From Cudoniella acicularis (taxonomy: Eukaryota; Ascomycota; Leotiomycetes; Helotiales; Helotiaceae): DNA of 64,000 bases. Positions 48,462 to 59,864 of this stretch are shown piece after piece (within the stretch, counting starts at the first letter, position 1; each line of letters starts with the position of its first letter). The notes under the pieces were generated by a model. It was not told the origin of the DNA. It saw nothing but the letters and a program-made list of their open reading frames with translations, and did not search any database. Location: NCBI GenBank assembly GCA_013054445.1, contig JAAMPI010000041.1, forward strand, positions 1-64,000, in the 5' to 3' direction. Position numbers and translations under genes: made by a program.

Positions 48462-49738
48462 TTAATGCCCAAGGCTGGCAAATTTCACCTGCGAAGAAGA
48501 CGATGACAAGACCAGATGATCAACCCCTGGCTCAGCAACCACAGACTCCGTTGTCACGTTGGACTTGGTACCTATGCTCTCTAAATCTATGCGTTCGTCA
48601 TTTCCGTGACTGCGAACTCCAATCTCAGTCGTCATAACCACCACAGAGTCATCTTGATTGACGGCCCCACTAAAGCTTGCATCCTTGACTCCCCCGGTAT
48701 AAACATATGCTCTGTATCCGGATCCTTGCCAACTGCCGACTGTTTGCTGCTTCAGCCTGTCGCCATCGAAGGTCTCCAAAGGCACAACGTGGCGGTCACT
48801 GCTGTTGTTGTGGGAAAATACTCTGTTGGATTGTGCAAGCTCGATTAAGCGATTGAGGATGCTGAATTCGAGTTTGAGCTTCACACTGTACACCAAGCCT
48901 TTGTATGCTGTCTGGATATCGTAGAGTCCCGAATACTCCAGGCCAAGGATTGTAATATCCAGAACAACGATAATGACGTTGACATAAATGAGGTGTCCCA
49001 TAATGCGACGAGCCGTTCTGCCTCGTACACCCCCCTCGGGTCGCAGAATCTTGACAGTGTGAAAGATATAAAGACCGGAGATAACCAGTTCTTGAATGAA
49101 AAAGATAGTGACCTGAACTCTCTCGCAGATCGAATACGGAAGTAAAAATGGTTCCGGATTATTCGAATTGGCGCCATATACCATAACGATGGTAGGAGTG
49201 TGGCAAATGATGCCGTTGATGATAATCATGCCTAGCACAAGGCGAAGACGTGCCGTGTTTTGCAAGACAAGATGGAGTCGTGAATAGAGGACTACTGATT
49301 GTCCTGTCACCATGAAACACCATCCAACGATAATAAAAGTGACATAGAAATAACCCTGTGAGGAGATATTCATGTCCTTTATGAGGAATCCGATAGAATA
49401 TATAGCAATTCCCCAAGTAGAGACCAGGAAACTCCAAAAGTATAGACCACTTCGCCTTTTGAATGTACCAAAGATGATGAAGTTGAGCCTAGAGGTTGGA
49501 GAGTTAGAAATGATGGGAATAACCAGCTGGGGAATATGTGAAGCTGAAGAGAGACCATTTTGGACTTGTTTGGGAGTGGAAGCAGTGGAGTATATACAGA
49601 GAATGCATTTGAAGGCAGTGAGAAAGAAAGAAATGCTTACTCCGCCACATTGTAAAGGGCGATCGCAACGAAAACAACGATTGTAATAGTGGTCGTCAGA
49701 CTGTCGACACTATTTTTCCCAATGCCTGCGTCGGTCAT
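48462..49738 (-). CDS. Seven-helix-like integral membrane protein, fungal family of unknown function
   Basis: Exon 1 (49641-49738) and exon 2 (48462-49488) join in phase across an intron GTAAGC...CTAG to 374 residues. The start is MTDAGIGKNSVDSLT (ATG 49738). Helices follow in order: ITIVVFVAIALYNVAELNFI, SGLYFWSFLVSTWGIAIYSI, SQGYFYVTFIIVGWCFMVTG, LRLVLGMIIINGIICHTPTI, VTIFFIQELVISGLYIFHTV, and GHLIYVNVIIVVLDITILGL. A pair of helix-flanking motifs, SVVLYSRLHLVL and YSVKLKLEFSILNRLIEL, is characteristic of fungal uncharacterised membrane proteins with receptor-like topology. The cytosolic tail (about 120 residues) is Ser-rich and acidic. Topology resembles a receptor, but ligand and partners are unknown. 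Confidence 0.85.
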
Positions 49739-52261
49739 ATTGGATTCGGCATATGTTGGCAAGGAGCGTGGGTGAACGAGTGGGTATGGAACGGAAAAGT
49801 CTATGAGGGGACTGAACCTATTATTAATAGCGAATATGGAGGACTACACTTGTTTTCCGCTTGATGGGACGGCATAAGAAACTGTCCACGAACTGCAGCT
49901 ACCTATCAAATAACAGCAAAACTATAAAGTGTGTGCTGAATCGATCGGCACAGCTTGATGACTAGGTTTCCGTTGACCAAGCCGAGATGCTCGGGATCAA
50001 CAATTTAACGTCAAAGCGCCGTTTGTGGGGATTTGGGGACCCCTACCGTCCGGAGCCTGCCTTCAATTCCTCTAGCGTTTATTGGAGGCAGAGCAGACTG
50101 GCAGGTTGGAGATTGAGGCGGGAACAGAATCAGAAACACCAATGCTTTAATAGACAATATGCACTGACAGTCTTAGTTCTTCAGAATTTGGGAAAGACCC
50201 TGCTGCAGGGTCCCTGAAGCCCCAACACGAGACGACGTTACACAAGATATTATGGCGGTGGCTCTCATCAACGGCTCTTTCCGGCCCTATTTTACTATTC
50301 GCTACTTGCCCCCGGATTGGGGGCTGCGCTCGCTCTTGGACCTCCGTAACTCAGCCACTAGACTGCGAGAGGAGTGCCATGCGGGATAGAAGGCTTTCAC
50401 TGCTTCGGATAGTACTCTCCTTGGACAAACAATTCCACCATGCTCTAGCCAAGATCGAAAAATAGCAGACACCCCGATCCTTTTTCAAACGCTCCAAGTT
50501 ACAACTCGTAATTGACAACTGAACATTGCTTCCCTTGAAGATGCTCTGCACCACAGCATGATTTAGGGTCACCAATGTTCTCCTTCGGCCTTAAAGGGTT
50601 GAGAACCCCAACAGGAGCGAACAGGGTGGCGGCAAGCAGTGATATTTGCATAGAATCTTGCAAGACTTCTAGAAAGATTGAGGGCGGGCAGATTGTGTTC
50701 CTTGGACCGCCACTCGGTTGATCTGAGAATTCGACGGCCCGAAATATGCTCCGGTCGGGCCCAACGAAAACTGCAGCGTCTCCCTTGGGCTACCCCTGAC
50801 TTCAGGGGGCCTACACCCTGAAGCCCCTAACGAGCAACGAGTAAAGTGCATCCATCGCCTGCAGCGCTTGCAGCGCTTGCAGCGCTCTGCAAACCTTTAC
50901 GAGTTAAATCGCATGAGCCCCGTGGTAAGAATCGCGATTTTATTCACTATCACGGCTTTTTCTTATATAAATATATAGTACTTACAACATTTCTATTAAA
51001 CATAAACATGTTATAGAAACGTGTTTTGAGAGTACGCATGCAGTAAAGTTCGCGGGGATGCAGCGGCCCGCTTCGCGCACTTCAGTAGACTTTCGTAGGG
51101 TCTTTAGCGTACTCATTCAGGTGACTTATCTAGCTTCAGTATACTTGACAGCTAGGTATCAGTACACACTCACCTGAATTTCAGCACACTCAGTCACTGA
51201 ACCTCAATACACTCTCCCTAAAATGCCTCAAGAAAACTCCGCTGTCACTTATGCAGACAAGGACCTAGGAATGCCCGCTATAGAAATTATTTAAAAATAA
51301 CTAAAGAATCACATTTCTGCTCCTAGCCTCATAGCTTATCACTAACACCAAACTAACCCTGCTGAGGTTCCTTATCTCTAGAAACTCATGATAGCCTCAT
51401 TTTTAGTTATCGAAAGCTCACTTAGTTCGCGATATTAATTAAGTCGCGTATACTAGTTTGAGATTAGATTTTTGCACAAAAGATTCGACTCGTATAAAAG
51501 TCTTTACAAAAATTAGATCTTTTTATTATACTATTAATAGAACCCGATATATATTCTCACCGATCATTTCTAAAATGTGTTGGTTGGCTGAGTCCCGTCA
51601 TGTGCCCGCAAACACGTGCTTATTAAGGCGTCACAGCCTCGCATATTCCTATCATGCTGCATGGGTTTTCCATCTCTAAGCGGGCCATGCGCGTCATATT
51701 TCCAATTTCGATTAATCCCTAGCCCATAGCCACACCACGCGGACGGTCCTTACGTACTCCATACATCGCTCGAGCAGCTACTCTATTCGTCGCCTTTGTC
51801 ACACCTCAACTGCATCAACAATTCCATTCATTTTGTATTTGCTTCTTGCGGCATATTCTATTGTTCTACGAACTTATTTTATGCGCATCCTACCGACGGG
51901 TACTCAACAAAGAAAGCATCGAATCTGCTGAAACGGCGTCCTCCTGCATATAATGAGGCGTGTGAGATAGGCTTGAGACATTTCGGCGTGCCGTTCGTCT
52001 GCCAGGTTACTGTCTGCCTTTGCTGAAGAAAGAAAACACAGAAGGAATCACGCAAGCGGGAGACAATCGAGATCGAACGTTCAGTTGAACAAGAGAGAGA
52101 GACAAGACAGGAGCCTCGCAATATCGCCCAGCCAGCCAACCTAATCTCATTTTTTTTTCTCTCCTCAGCCCACATCCCTCCCCCTCCTTTCTCCCGAAGG
52201 CACGAGCTTCAGAATTCCCCGAAAGCGAGAATAGACAAGGAACGGACGAACTAGACAAGCC
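49739..52261. other. Intergenic with AT-rich, RIP-like segment
   Basis: The left part is ordinary spacer. 50855-50890 has a gcagcgctt tandem (three to four units). 50930-51480 is AT-rich, with short decayed coding-like words after ATG 51222 (MPQENSAVTYADKDLGM, then stops) that may be a transposase remnant. An inverted ttcaggtga/tcacctgaa pair lies at 51117-51175. 51780-52260 is the probable promoter and leader of the Rab gene. Confidence 0.5.
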
Positions 52262-53359
52262 ATGGCACAGTCTTTGGAAGCTAAGATTGTGGTCCTCGGT
52301 GCTCAAGGGGTCGGCAAGACGAGCCTGCTGCTGCGATATATCAAGAATCAATTTTCGCCCGCAAGCACGACCTCGACGGTAGGAGCAAGCTTCATGACGA
52401 AGAGGGTGGTGGACGATGAGAGTGACACGGTCGTACGGCTACAGATCTGGGACACGGCGGGGCAGGAACGCTTTCGGTATTTCCTTCCCTTTTTCCAATT
52501 TACAATTGCAATTCTGTACACCTTCGCAAACTTTACTCGCCTCGAATTGTTCACATAAAAGCTAACTACACGGGATGAAATCGCAGATCCATATCCCGCC
52601 TGTACTACCGCGGCGCAAACGCGTGTATCCTCTGCTACAGCATCACTGATCTCTCCTCCTTCGAAGAAATGGGCGTCTGGCTCAACGAACTACGACGTAA
52701 CCTCCCACCTGATATAATTCTACATGTCGTAGGCACCAAAGCCGACCTCGTCGCTCGCGATCCCTCTTCTCGAGAAGTCCCCTTCGAACGCTGCATCGCA
52801 TACGTAGCCGACAATCTCGCGCCTGGGATGTCCTCGACCCCGCCTGCGACAGCAACACCTGGTGGAATGATGAACCATAGTAGTGGGGCTCTTGACGGAA
52901 GTGCAGAAACAGGTCGAGGAGGAGGAGGGTATCGCCAATTATTCGCGGGAAATAGTGGAAGGGATCCCTTAGACGGCGCGAGAAGTCCGAGCTCAAAACG
53001 GAGCAGCGGGTTCTGGGGCCAGGAAGTGGGCTGGGATTGCTGTCATGAAGTGAGTGCTGAGAGCGGGGAGGGCGTCGAAGAGGTGTTCCGTGTTATTACA
53101 AGGAAGTTAGTGGAGCAAAATCGAGCGATGAGCCAGAAGTTAATTAGTGCTACGCAAACACCTGGCGGAACGCCTGGGCTTGATGGCTCCCCCTGGTGAG
53201 GGGAGCGGGGGATACTTTGATCGACCGACTGGGAGTTTTCGGGTAGGGAGAGACAGGAGGAGCTGGTTTGGGGTTCCGGTGGAAACATATATTGATGCTG
53301 GGCCTCAGAATGGGCAGGCTGGCGGGACGCAGGCTAAGACACGCAGGAAATGCTGTTAG
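52262..53359 (+). CDS. Rab-family small GTPase with frameshift before the prenylation motif
   Basis: Exon 1 is 52262-52476 and exon 2 begins at 52587 (intron GTATTT...CGCAG). GTPase motifs: LGAQGVGKTSLLLRY (P-loop), STVGASF (switch I), WDTAGQERFRSISRLYYRGA (switch II, Rab type), GTKADLVA where most members have NKxD, and HEVSAESGEGVEE (SA motif). A Gly/Ser-rich insert of about 60 residues sits between the last two motifs. The literal frame ends at TGA 53197-53199 after LDGSPW. One base out of frame, a coherent tail continues (PGEGSGGYFDRPTGS, RDRRSWFGVPV) to TRRKCC and a stop at 53357-53359, a double-Cys geranylgeranylation end. The shift lies at a run of five C (about 53189-53193). Either the assembly has a one-base error there or the gene has lost its membrane anchor. 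The role would be vesicle traffic. Confidence 0.85.
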
Positions 53360-53892
53360 GGAGGTTGGATGGAGTAATTCTGTTTTTGTTCTGGATACCC
53401 TGTGGAGTTTGGATTGAATTTTATGGTTTGGTTGGTTGGCAAGGGGCTGGGGGTTGGGGGCGGAATATATGATGTGCATTTGGACAAGGAGTCGGGATTG
53501 TTAGCATAGCATTTGGAGTTCTGATTTGGCTGGCACAATGGATATCACGACCTCTTGGAAGATATGTAGTTCCACTTCTTTATTAGGTGCTTCATCAACC
53601 TACTCCTGCAAATGTGGAAAGTGTAGGTGAGACAATACTAACAGTATCACAAAAACAACATAAGAAATAAAGGGGCTGCCCGAAAATATTCTCCCATTTA
53701 TTAAACTTCTACCTAGACTTGATATGATGCCTGCCAAAATGTCCATTGCAAACTACGCACGCGCACACATGTACAATCTCAATTTGCAGAACTGCTATGC
53801 ACGTATCGTATCACAAAAGTATGGGAGAAACGCCGCCGAGAAAATTCCCTGTTCCATTGATCGAACCTGTCTGCGAACCAAACCAGTCCAAT
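53360..53892. other. Intergenic between convergent genes
   Basis: Probably both 3' UTRs. No gene seen. Confidence 0.55.
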
Positions 53893-54875
53893 CTACATGA
53901 CTACACAGCATGAGTTCTGTTTCTTTGCTTGTGCTGTTGCGGTTTTGTTAGTGTATATTATATTGGAGAACTCCTAATTGGGGGTATTTCCAACTAGTGA
54001 GATAGGTATAGAAGGGGAGGGAAAAAATTAAGGGAGACTCACTATAAAACATCTTACTCTGCGCACTCAAACCGTCACTCTTCGCCACCAAATCATCAAT
54101 CTTCTCACCCCTTTGCAACACACTCTCAATCGTCTTATGCAGCACGATCTTCGTCTCATCCAACTCCTTCTGAATCCGCATAATGCTATCCGCCTGCGCC
54201 GGATCCTGATACTTCACAATGTAATCTTTCAGTTCTGGGAAAGGGAGCGTGGGGTTGGAGTTTGCCCATGAGGAACGTGGGTGCGCGGCTAGGAACTCAT
54301 CGACGACTTTAGAGAGCAGTTGATGTGCTACGAGAGCTGGGTACGAGTGGTCGCTGATTATGATCCCACAGATGCCTTCGGTGCGGCCGTAGGCATGGAA
54401 GGTATAGTCTATAGAAAAGGCTGGTTGGTGGGTTTGTGTTGGGCAATAGGAAGTGAGGAGGGGGTGGAGGAACATACCTTGCTCTTCGACATCTTGCCGT
54501 TGTCCTGGTTTCGTGCGCTCGGCGACCGTTTTGCTGAATAGGGTCATGAATTCGCCATAGCTGTATCATCGCTCTTCAATCAGCCTCTGCTCTCTAACCA
54601 ATTATACGTATATCCGTCCTTCTCCGAGACCCGTTTGCTTGCCCGCTTTATGGCCCGGAAATACGCCAGCGATAGCGAGGGAAATTGGGAATAGGCGTAC
54701 TTATTGCGCGTGAATCTCGAATAAGGGCTCAAGTCCTTCTCCGCACATAGCTCATGCGACGGCTTCGACTCGTTCTTGATTATCTGTTTTGGGGGAAGAT
54801 AGCGGTCAGCTTGCTCCTGTCTGCCCCTCAATTCCCAAATCAGATCGTACTTACGCCGATGTAATGAAGCTTCAT
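53893..54875 (-). CDS. YKT6: Synaptobrevin homolog YKT6 (R-SNARE)
   Basis: Five exons (54855-54875, 54701-54783, 54478-54560, 54043-54408, 53893-53933) join in phase to 197 residues, the usual Ykt6 length. A longin domain starts at MKLHYIG, with [43 protein letters not shown] and [17 protein letters not shown]. The SNARE helix carries [20 protein letters not shown] and [20 protein letters not shown], with the layer Arg in QRGEK. The C-terminal CCVVM is the double-lipidation CCAAX box, farnesylated on the second Cys and palmitoylated on the first. The protein has no membrane helix and cycles between cytosol and Golgi, endosome or vacuole membranes in fusion. The first exon has seven codons and the last only thirteen. 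Confidence 0.96.
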
Positions 54876-55725
54876 ATTTGCGGTTGTGGGTTTTGATTTG
54901 GGTGGTTTTATTTGTGGGATTGGGGAAGTGGAAGGTCGAGGGGTGCTTTGTTTGCAGGTATCGAGGTATGGTTTTGAAACCCGATGTGATTGATGATTGC
55001 CTTGACATGGCACCGCCTTGTCCGTCGTCACATGGCGGTGGCTGGTGACGGATAAACTTGGCGCCGAGGGACTAATCCCTGTTAAGAATAAGAAGCTTAT
55101 TTTCGCAACTTATTTCTTTCTATTCACAAACATTTCTCTTGGGGATGTATAAACATCATTTTCGTCCCTATTTTAGATCTTCAACCCTTGGAGCTTTTTA
55201 TTCACATTCACATTCCTTCTGGATGTTTTTAGTTCTTTTTCTACCTTTTTTTTTCCTACTCAGTCTCACGATTTTGAGGTCTCACGAGTGATGAGTCTCA
55301 TTCGGAACAAGCCGCCACATCAAGCCTTCTAGGCTCCCATCAAAAGCTTCCATCAATTGGAACAGCTCTCGTCACAAGAGACATTTCACATGCTCAACGG
55401 TCACAGCCAAAAATCTGTCTAATTACACGAGGGTGACGAAGCAGGAAGACTCGAGTTTTCCCATACTGAACTACGTATCGTGACACAACTGATTCTCTGA
55501 TTCATCTACAAGACAGCTTCAGAGTCACACAAAAAAAAATTAAAATTTGGTTTCTACAACAAGCAGAAGCTCTCACCTATCCTCTTTTTTTCTCAAGAAT
55601 ATGCAACAAATGTCCCTTTGAAAAAGCAGATCTCGCGGAAAAGTATGTAAAGATGAAAGTTTTGGATATTATACCGAGATGTAGGAATCGAAAGACATAC
55701 TTGTACATAGTATACTGACAACTCA
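54876..55725. other. Intergenic
   Basis: Upstream of YKT6 (minus) and downstream of the reductase relic. No supported gene. Confidence 0.55.
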
Positions 55726-56935
55726 TTACCTACACTCAGAACCACAATCGCCCATCGCATCAAAAATATCTCTCCACCTACTCTGATCAAGGATCTCTAT
55801 TATGGAGGCTTTGTCCTCCTCATCAAGGTGAAACGAGAACACCTTCAAGTTCTCATAAACATGCTCACTAATTCCCATCCGACCTCCAATGATCACGGCT
55901 CCCACATAATCATGATCTAGGACCCATCTTGTGGCCACATTGGAAATCGAAACGTTGTGTTTCTTTCCAATTATCCAAAGAGTAATCAAGAGTTGTTGGA
56001 AAAGATCCCCTTCCCCCTAGATTCTGATCATCTCGAAATACTACGCAATTATCAGTCTCCGGCTTATGTATTCAAAAAGTTAGTGAAATCTTAGTATCTT
56101 ACTTTTCTGTGGCTCGATGTCATATCTTCCGCAAACATGTTTGGTGCAGTCTTGTTGATTCATTTGTCTGCTAAAAATCCACCACACTAAGCACAAATTA
56201 GTAATCTCTTAGTAGAGAATCTTTCGTGGAGTATATACGAGCGACCCATATGTCAAAAGCTTGACATTATGCTTTCGACAACTTTCTGCCATTTTGAAAG
56301 TTGGTCGCATATCTATAAGAGAACTATTTCAATTTCCATCAGAAGTTGTTCGATTCCATCAAAGTTTTTAGTTAAACTCACTTGTACTTGATTCGAACCA
56401 ATTTTGATCCCGCCTTCTACGATTTCATTCATCCGCTTGGTATCGAAGTTACACAAGCCAACATTCAGAACTCGAGGATCTTGCTCGACGAGCTGTGCCA
56501 TCCGAGTGTATTGTGGATCATCGCACTTTAAAAGCATCGACATTATGCCGCTAGAATTGGAATAAAAGGGAACTCACGAATTTCCAGTGCAACTGAAGGA
56601 GATCAATAGAATCTGCGTTGATATTCAAAAGTCATTCTGTAATATTCACTTTCACGACTTCTTCTGTTATTTTGATGAGTCGACTTGCGAGGATCTGAAT
56701 TGTCCCTAAATATGTTAGCAAATGCTTCTAATTATATCATCCTGCATTCGACTCACGAACGTGGCTTCCTGCATCGACATGTTTTTTAAAGTGGTTGTTG
56801 ATTTTTGATTTTGAAGCCGTACCCCATGCAGGACTTGAAAATTGGCAAAGACCCATAAACATCCTTAGCACAGATGTTTTTCCCAATTGGAATTGTTCAA
56901 AAGAAGTTACGGCATCGTCCGGCATGGAAGTTGCT
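55726..56935 (-). pseudogene. Aldo-keto reductase pseudogene
   Basis: Pieces in order on the minus strand: MPDDAVTSFEQFQLGKTS and MGLCQFSSPAWGTASKSKIN (from ATG 56935), GQFRSSQ, then a shifted frame EEVVKVNITE with TGA before LLNINADSIDLLQLHW, DDPQYTRMAQLVEQDPRVLN, VGLCNFDTKRMNEIV, GSNQVQ, RPTFKMAESCRKHNVKLLTY, a damaged stretch (FAEDM, KYFEMIRI then TAG for Trp then GEGDLFQQLL), and an intact end HNVSISNVATRWVLDHDYVG, AVIIGGRMGISEHVYENL up to a stop at 55726. The segment with the catalytic Asp/Tyr of the barrel (usually DTFDMADHYG) is missing. Several TAG and TGA codons stand where Trp or other residues are expected. It was an NADPH-dependent aldo-keto reductase of about 350 residues. Confidence 0.8.
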
Positions 56936-56995
56936 TTAGCAATGGCTCCAGGATTATTTGCCTGGCTGGATATCACTGAGAAACCTTCCAACTTC

Positions 56996-57535
56996 TAGAT
57001 ACATAAAAGACCCCGCTCAAATGCAAAGCCTTTCCCGAGCAAGTCTACCTGGTCTTCGCAACTAACCAGGCTGCTATGAATTGCATGCACAGCTTGGGCT
57101 TTTGTTTTTGTCATCTTGCGAGTGCCAGATTCTGTTAAAAGCTCTTTCTGAACTCAGTCACTGCTTGGACAGCATCCGCATCCACAATTGCCAGAGCATC
57201 ATGATCTGTTCTCTTACATCCATTTTCCCATCAAGCTCAAGTCCTCGAAATTGATTAACAACTTCAGTTATGAGTATCATGCCCTCAAAACCTATCCCAC
57301 AACCCATTAAACATCGGCACTTCTGCTGGATCTCAACCAATGATGCAGTTGCGGCTGGGATATTTCCGCTGAGTGTGAACAGCTGAGGAATGATAGCTGG
57401 GCGAGTGGCGGCTAGATATTTTGTGGCTAGACTGTTGAGCTTGAGAGTTATTTTGGGATCAACTCCAAGTAGCCCACGCAGAATTGTTCGTAGGGCTTTC
57501 GGAGGCATGTTCGCAATGATTGTATTCGTCATCAT
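56996..57535 (-). pseudogene. Unknown conserved fungal protein, frameshifted
   Basis: From ATG 57535 a 125-codon frame reads MMTNTIIANMPPKALRTILR, GLLGVDPKITLKLNSLATKY, EIQQKCRCLMGCGIGFEGM and ITEVVNQFRGLELDGKMDVR, then leaves frame near 57185. The alternative frames continue coherently: IVDADAVQAVTEFRKSF with a stop, then ESGTRKMTKTKAQAVHAI, SCEDQVDLLGKGFAFERGLL, and TAG at 56996. A Cys-containing CRCLMGCG motif and a final GKGF/FERGL motif recur in uncharacterised fungal proteins. Function unknown. It lies head-to-tail with the aldo-keto reductase relic, and both are damaged. Confidence 0.55.
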
Positions 57536-58253
57536 GTTAACATGAACTGCTTTGGCAAGGCCCCTCTCGGGGGACTTGGGTGCTATATGTGCGGTCGAAT
57601 TTGAGCGTAGCTGCAGAGTTTGTTACGTGGTTGAAAAGGTTCCTTCTTGATAGGTTGGCCTGGGCCTGATGGGCTGAAAAATAATTCAAGAAAAGCAACG
57701 GTTTTCCAGGGCAAAGTCCAAAAGGAAGCAAGAGATATCTCCTGATACTCAAATTCACAATCTCAAATTGGCCTCTTCACTCTGACTTAGGAACACCCAT
57801 CTACGAACATTCGATTTCCTCACTATTTTCAGCATTTCATGGCAACCTTCATGGGTTTCTCGAAATTAGTGAGTCGGAAACTAAGAGTGATAAGGGGAGC
57901 TTGTGATTAGCCACCGGGGTCTTTTCTTGTGGCTTTCTCGGCAATCAAAAATTGGCCAGCCACCCCAACTCCGTGGTGCAATTCAGGGGCTCGGTTCCTG
58001 GGCCCGTTTAGGTTATCTCCAGATTCTTGAATCATCGCCCGCTCTCATCCCACTTTGTTGACTCGACGATAACAACGCAGAGAACTGCGGCGAAGAACAT
58101 GTGGTTGTCGTGCGTGCGCGTTCCCCTGGAAGCTTGCGCCGGTGGATCGTGGCAAGCGATACACTACCATGTGGCATGGCATACCGCATCCGGAATTTGG
58201 AGCTCTGGATGGCTTTCACGACTAGTGGGAGGAGTCGATAGTGATTCCCCAAA
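57536..58253. other. Intergenic
   Basis: Divergent spacer between two relics. A 73-codon minus-strand frame (57537-57758) has no recognisable feature. Confidence 0.5.
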
Positions 58254-58976
58254 ATGACCAATACCATTCAAGAACGCATGGCTTCGAGCATAGTACCCAG
58301 ACAGGTCAACAACAATTCAAAATCTCATTCAGCAGGCATAGCGTGCACACCATGTCGTCGAATAAAGATGAAATGTGTTGTCGATGTTGCTGGCGGTAAT
58401 TGCAGTCGCTGCCAGAGGAAGCATCTTGAATGTTTTTTTGAAGCATATCGACGAGGGTGACGCGGTGGGTTCAAGTTAGGAATTCTCTCTTTTTGCCTGA
58501 CGTATTATTGTTTGTTGGAAACAGGAACGTTAATCTCTCGATATAGAGTCAGTCGAAATTCAAATTTCTCAAATGCGACTGTGGAAACCGTAATTGTTCG
58601 GCCACAGCAGCAAGAGACGCCATCGCCAAAGAGTTGTGATGTACTCGTCGTCTTCGCTACCCTGAAAGTCACAACCATGGAAATACTCACTCTCGCAATT
58701 CCCCAAATTCCTCAACTTCAGCCCCGAGTCTCGCTCCTACCGGCCTTTTATCCTCGGAAGCTGTGATTGGAAAATTTTCTTTAGAGAATGTTTTCAGATT
58801 TCCCAGAACGAGACCAAGAGATGATCACAGAAATATGCCATCAGTTGGAAACAACATCTCTAATTCTAATTCAGATCCCATTCGCCTTGGCTTGGTGGGT
58901 ATGCCAATTGCCAGGAACCTCTTTGACTCATAAGTGCTCAAGTACGCCTTCTTCCATAATACAATACTGATTTAAT
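58254..58976 (+). pseudogene. Zn2Cys6 transcription factor pseudogene
   Basis: The frame from ATG 58254 carries a full binuclear zinc cluster, CTPCRRIKMKC followed by CSRCQRKHLEC, preceded by a short Ser/Asn-rich N-terminus. After FFEAYRRG a TGA (58458-58460) stops the frame where CGA (Arg) would fit, a C-to-T change. Further coherent but interrupted words follow (58780-58976: ENVFRFPRTR, DPIRLGLVGMPIARNLFDS, then TAA, KYAFFHNTIL). These resemble the start of the middle region of fungal Zn cluster factors, but the rest is absent. An intact factor would bind CGG-type sites and have 400 residues or more. This one can make only a DNA-binding peptide of 68 residues. Confidence 0.75.
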
Positions 58977-59180
58977 AGTATCCCTTCTGCAAGTAGCAGA
59001 AACAACTTCCAATCTAATCCAAAATCATAGTCATGTCCTCTTTTTCTTTTCCGCGATATGCGGTGCTCTGGAAGTATTTTGCGTTCAAGGTTGTTTCCTC
59101 TTATGGTTGAAATATAACGAAAATAAGTCGGTAAATATTTAAGAAAATTGGGATTCTACCCGCCCCTCCTTCGCTTACGC
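58977..59180. other. Intergenic
   Basis: AT-rich spacer between the zinc-cluster relic and the MITE. Confidence 0.5.
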
Positions 59181-59459
59181 TACGAGCCTGGTCGGCTAAG
59201 TCTGTGGAATTCGGGGTATTTTAAGCGATTTTCAGGCTTCATGACCCCACCTTCAGGCTTCTAAAAACTAGACTTATCACGATCACTTCAAAGTTATAAA
59301 ATAACTATAAATAATTATAGCTTATAATCTAAACAATCACGAGTTTTGGAAGGCAAAGGTACTATCTATTAACTACCTTTTTAAAAATTTCGATTTTCGA
59401 TTCTCGATTTACTAGTAAAATACACTGAATTCTACAGACTTAGCCGACTAGGCTCGTTA
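59181..59459. mobile_element. MITE with ~40-base terminal inverted repeats
   Basis: The left end (59181-59223) includes cgagcctggtcggctaagtc and gtggaattcggggtatttt. The reverse complement of the right end (59417-59459) includes cgagcctagtcggctaagtc and gtagaattcagtgtatttt. They differ by a few G/A changes and one indel. Both ends carry TA, compatible with a Tc1/mariner-like TA target. The interior is AT-rich and noncoding. No transposase is present, so it is a non-autonomous element. Confidence 0.8.
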
Positions 59460-59864
59460 GCATCAGGTGCCTAATCAGCGCGCAGTGTATTCGTGCTCAC
59501 TCACAATACAAATTACCTATAGTCTGAAATGTAAAGCATTTTTTACAGTATAACAACTATTTATAAGCTCGTATTATTTTGAATTGTTCGCTGACACACC
59601 ATATTAAAAAGAAGATCGCCATTAATGTGCAATTGTAGAATGTATCCGTCCCTGTACAGCGAGACCCGCCTGTATTTTGGCGAGAGGTGCGCTATGGTGA
59701 GAACGCTATAATGGAGGCATTAGCGACTGGAATCCTAAAGGTCCCTATAATTTCACAGCGACACTTTTTTCGCGCCTGTTAATTAATTCTCAAAGTAGAA
59801 TCGCGTATTTGACACAACTCAACTGCATTTTTATTACCTTTCCCCCAACAAACTCTACCTAGGC

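Noticed and set aside
51222..51450. Possible Fot1/pogo-type transposase start (MPQENSAV...)
   Set aside because: Only about 20 open codons and no DDE or helix-turn-helix motif that I can defend. Noted only as AT-rich decayed sequence.
53195..53248. Possible intron GTGAGG...GGGTAG to rescue the Rab tail
   Set aside because: Joining at these sites does not restore the frame that ends in KCC, and it would remove part of the coherent tail.
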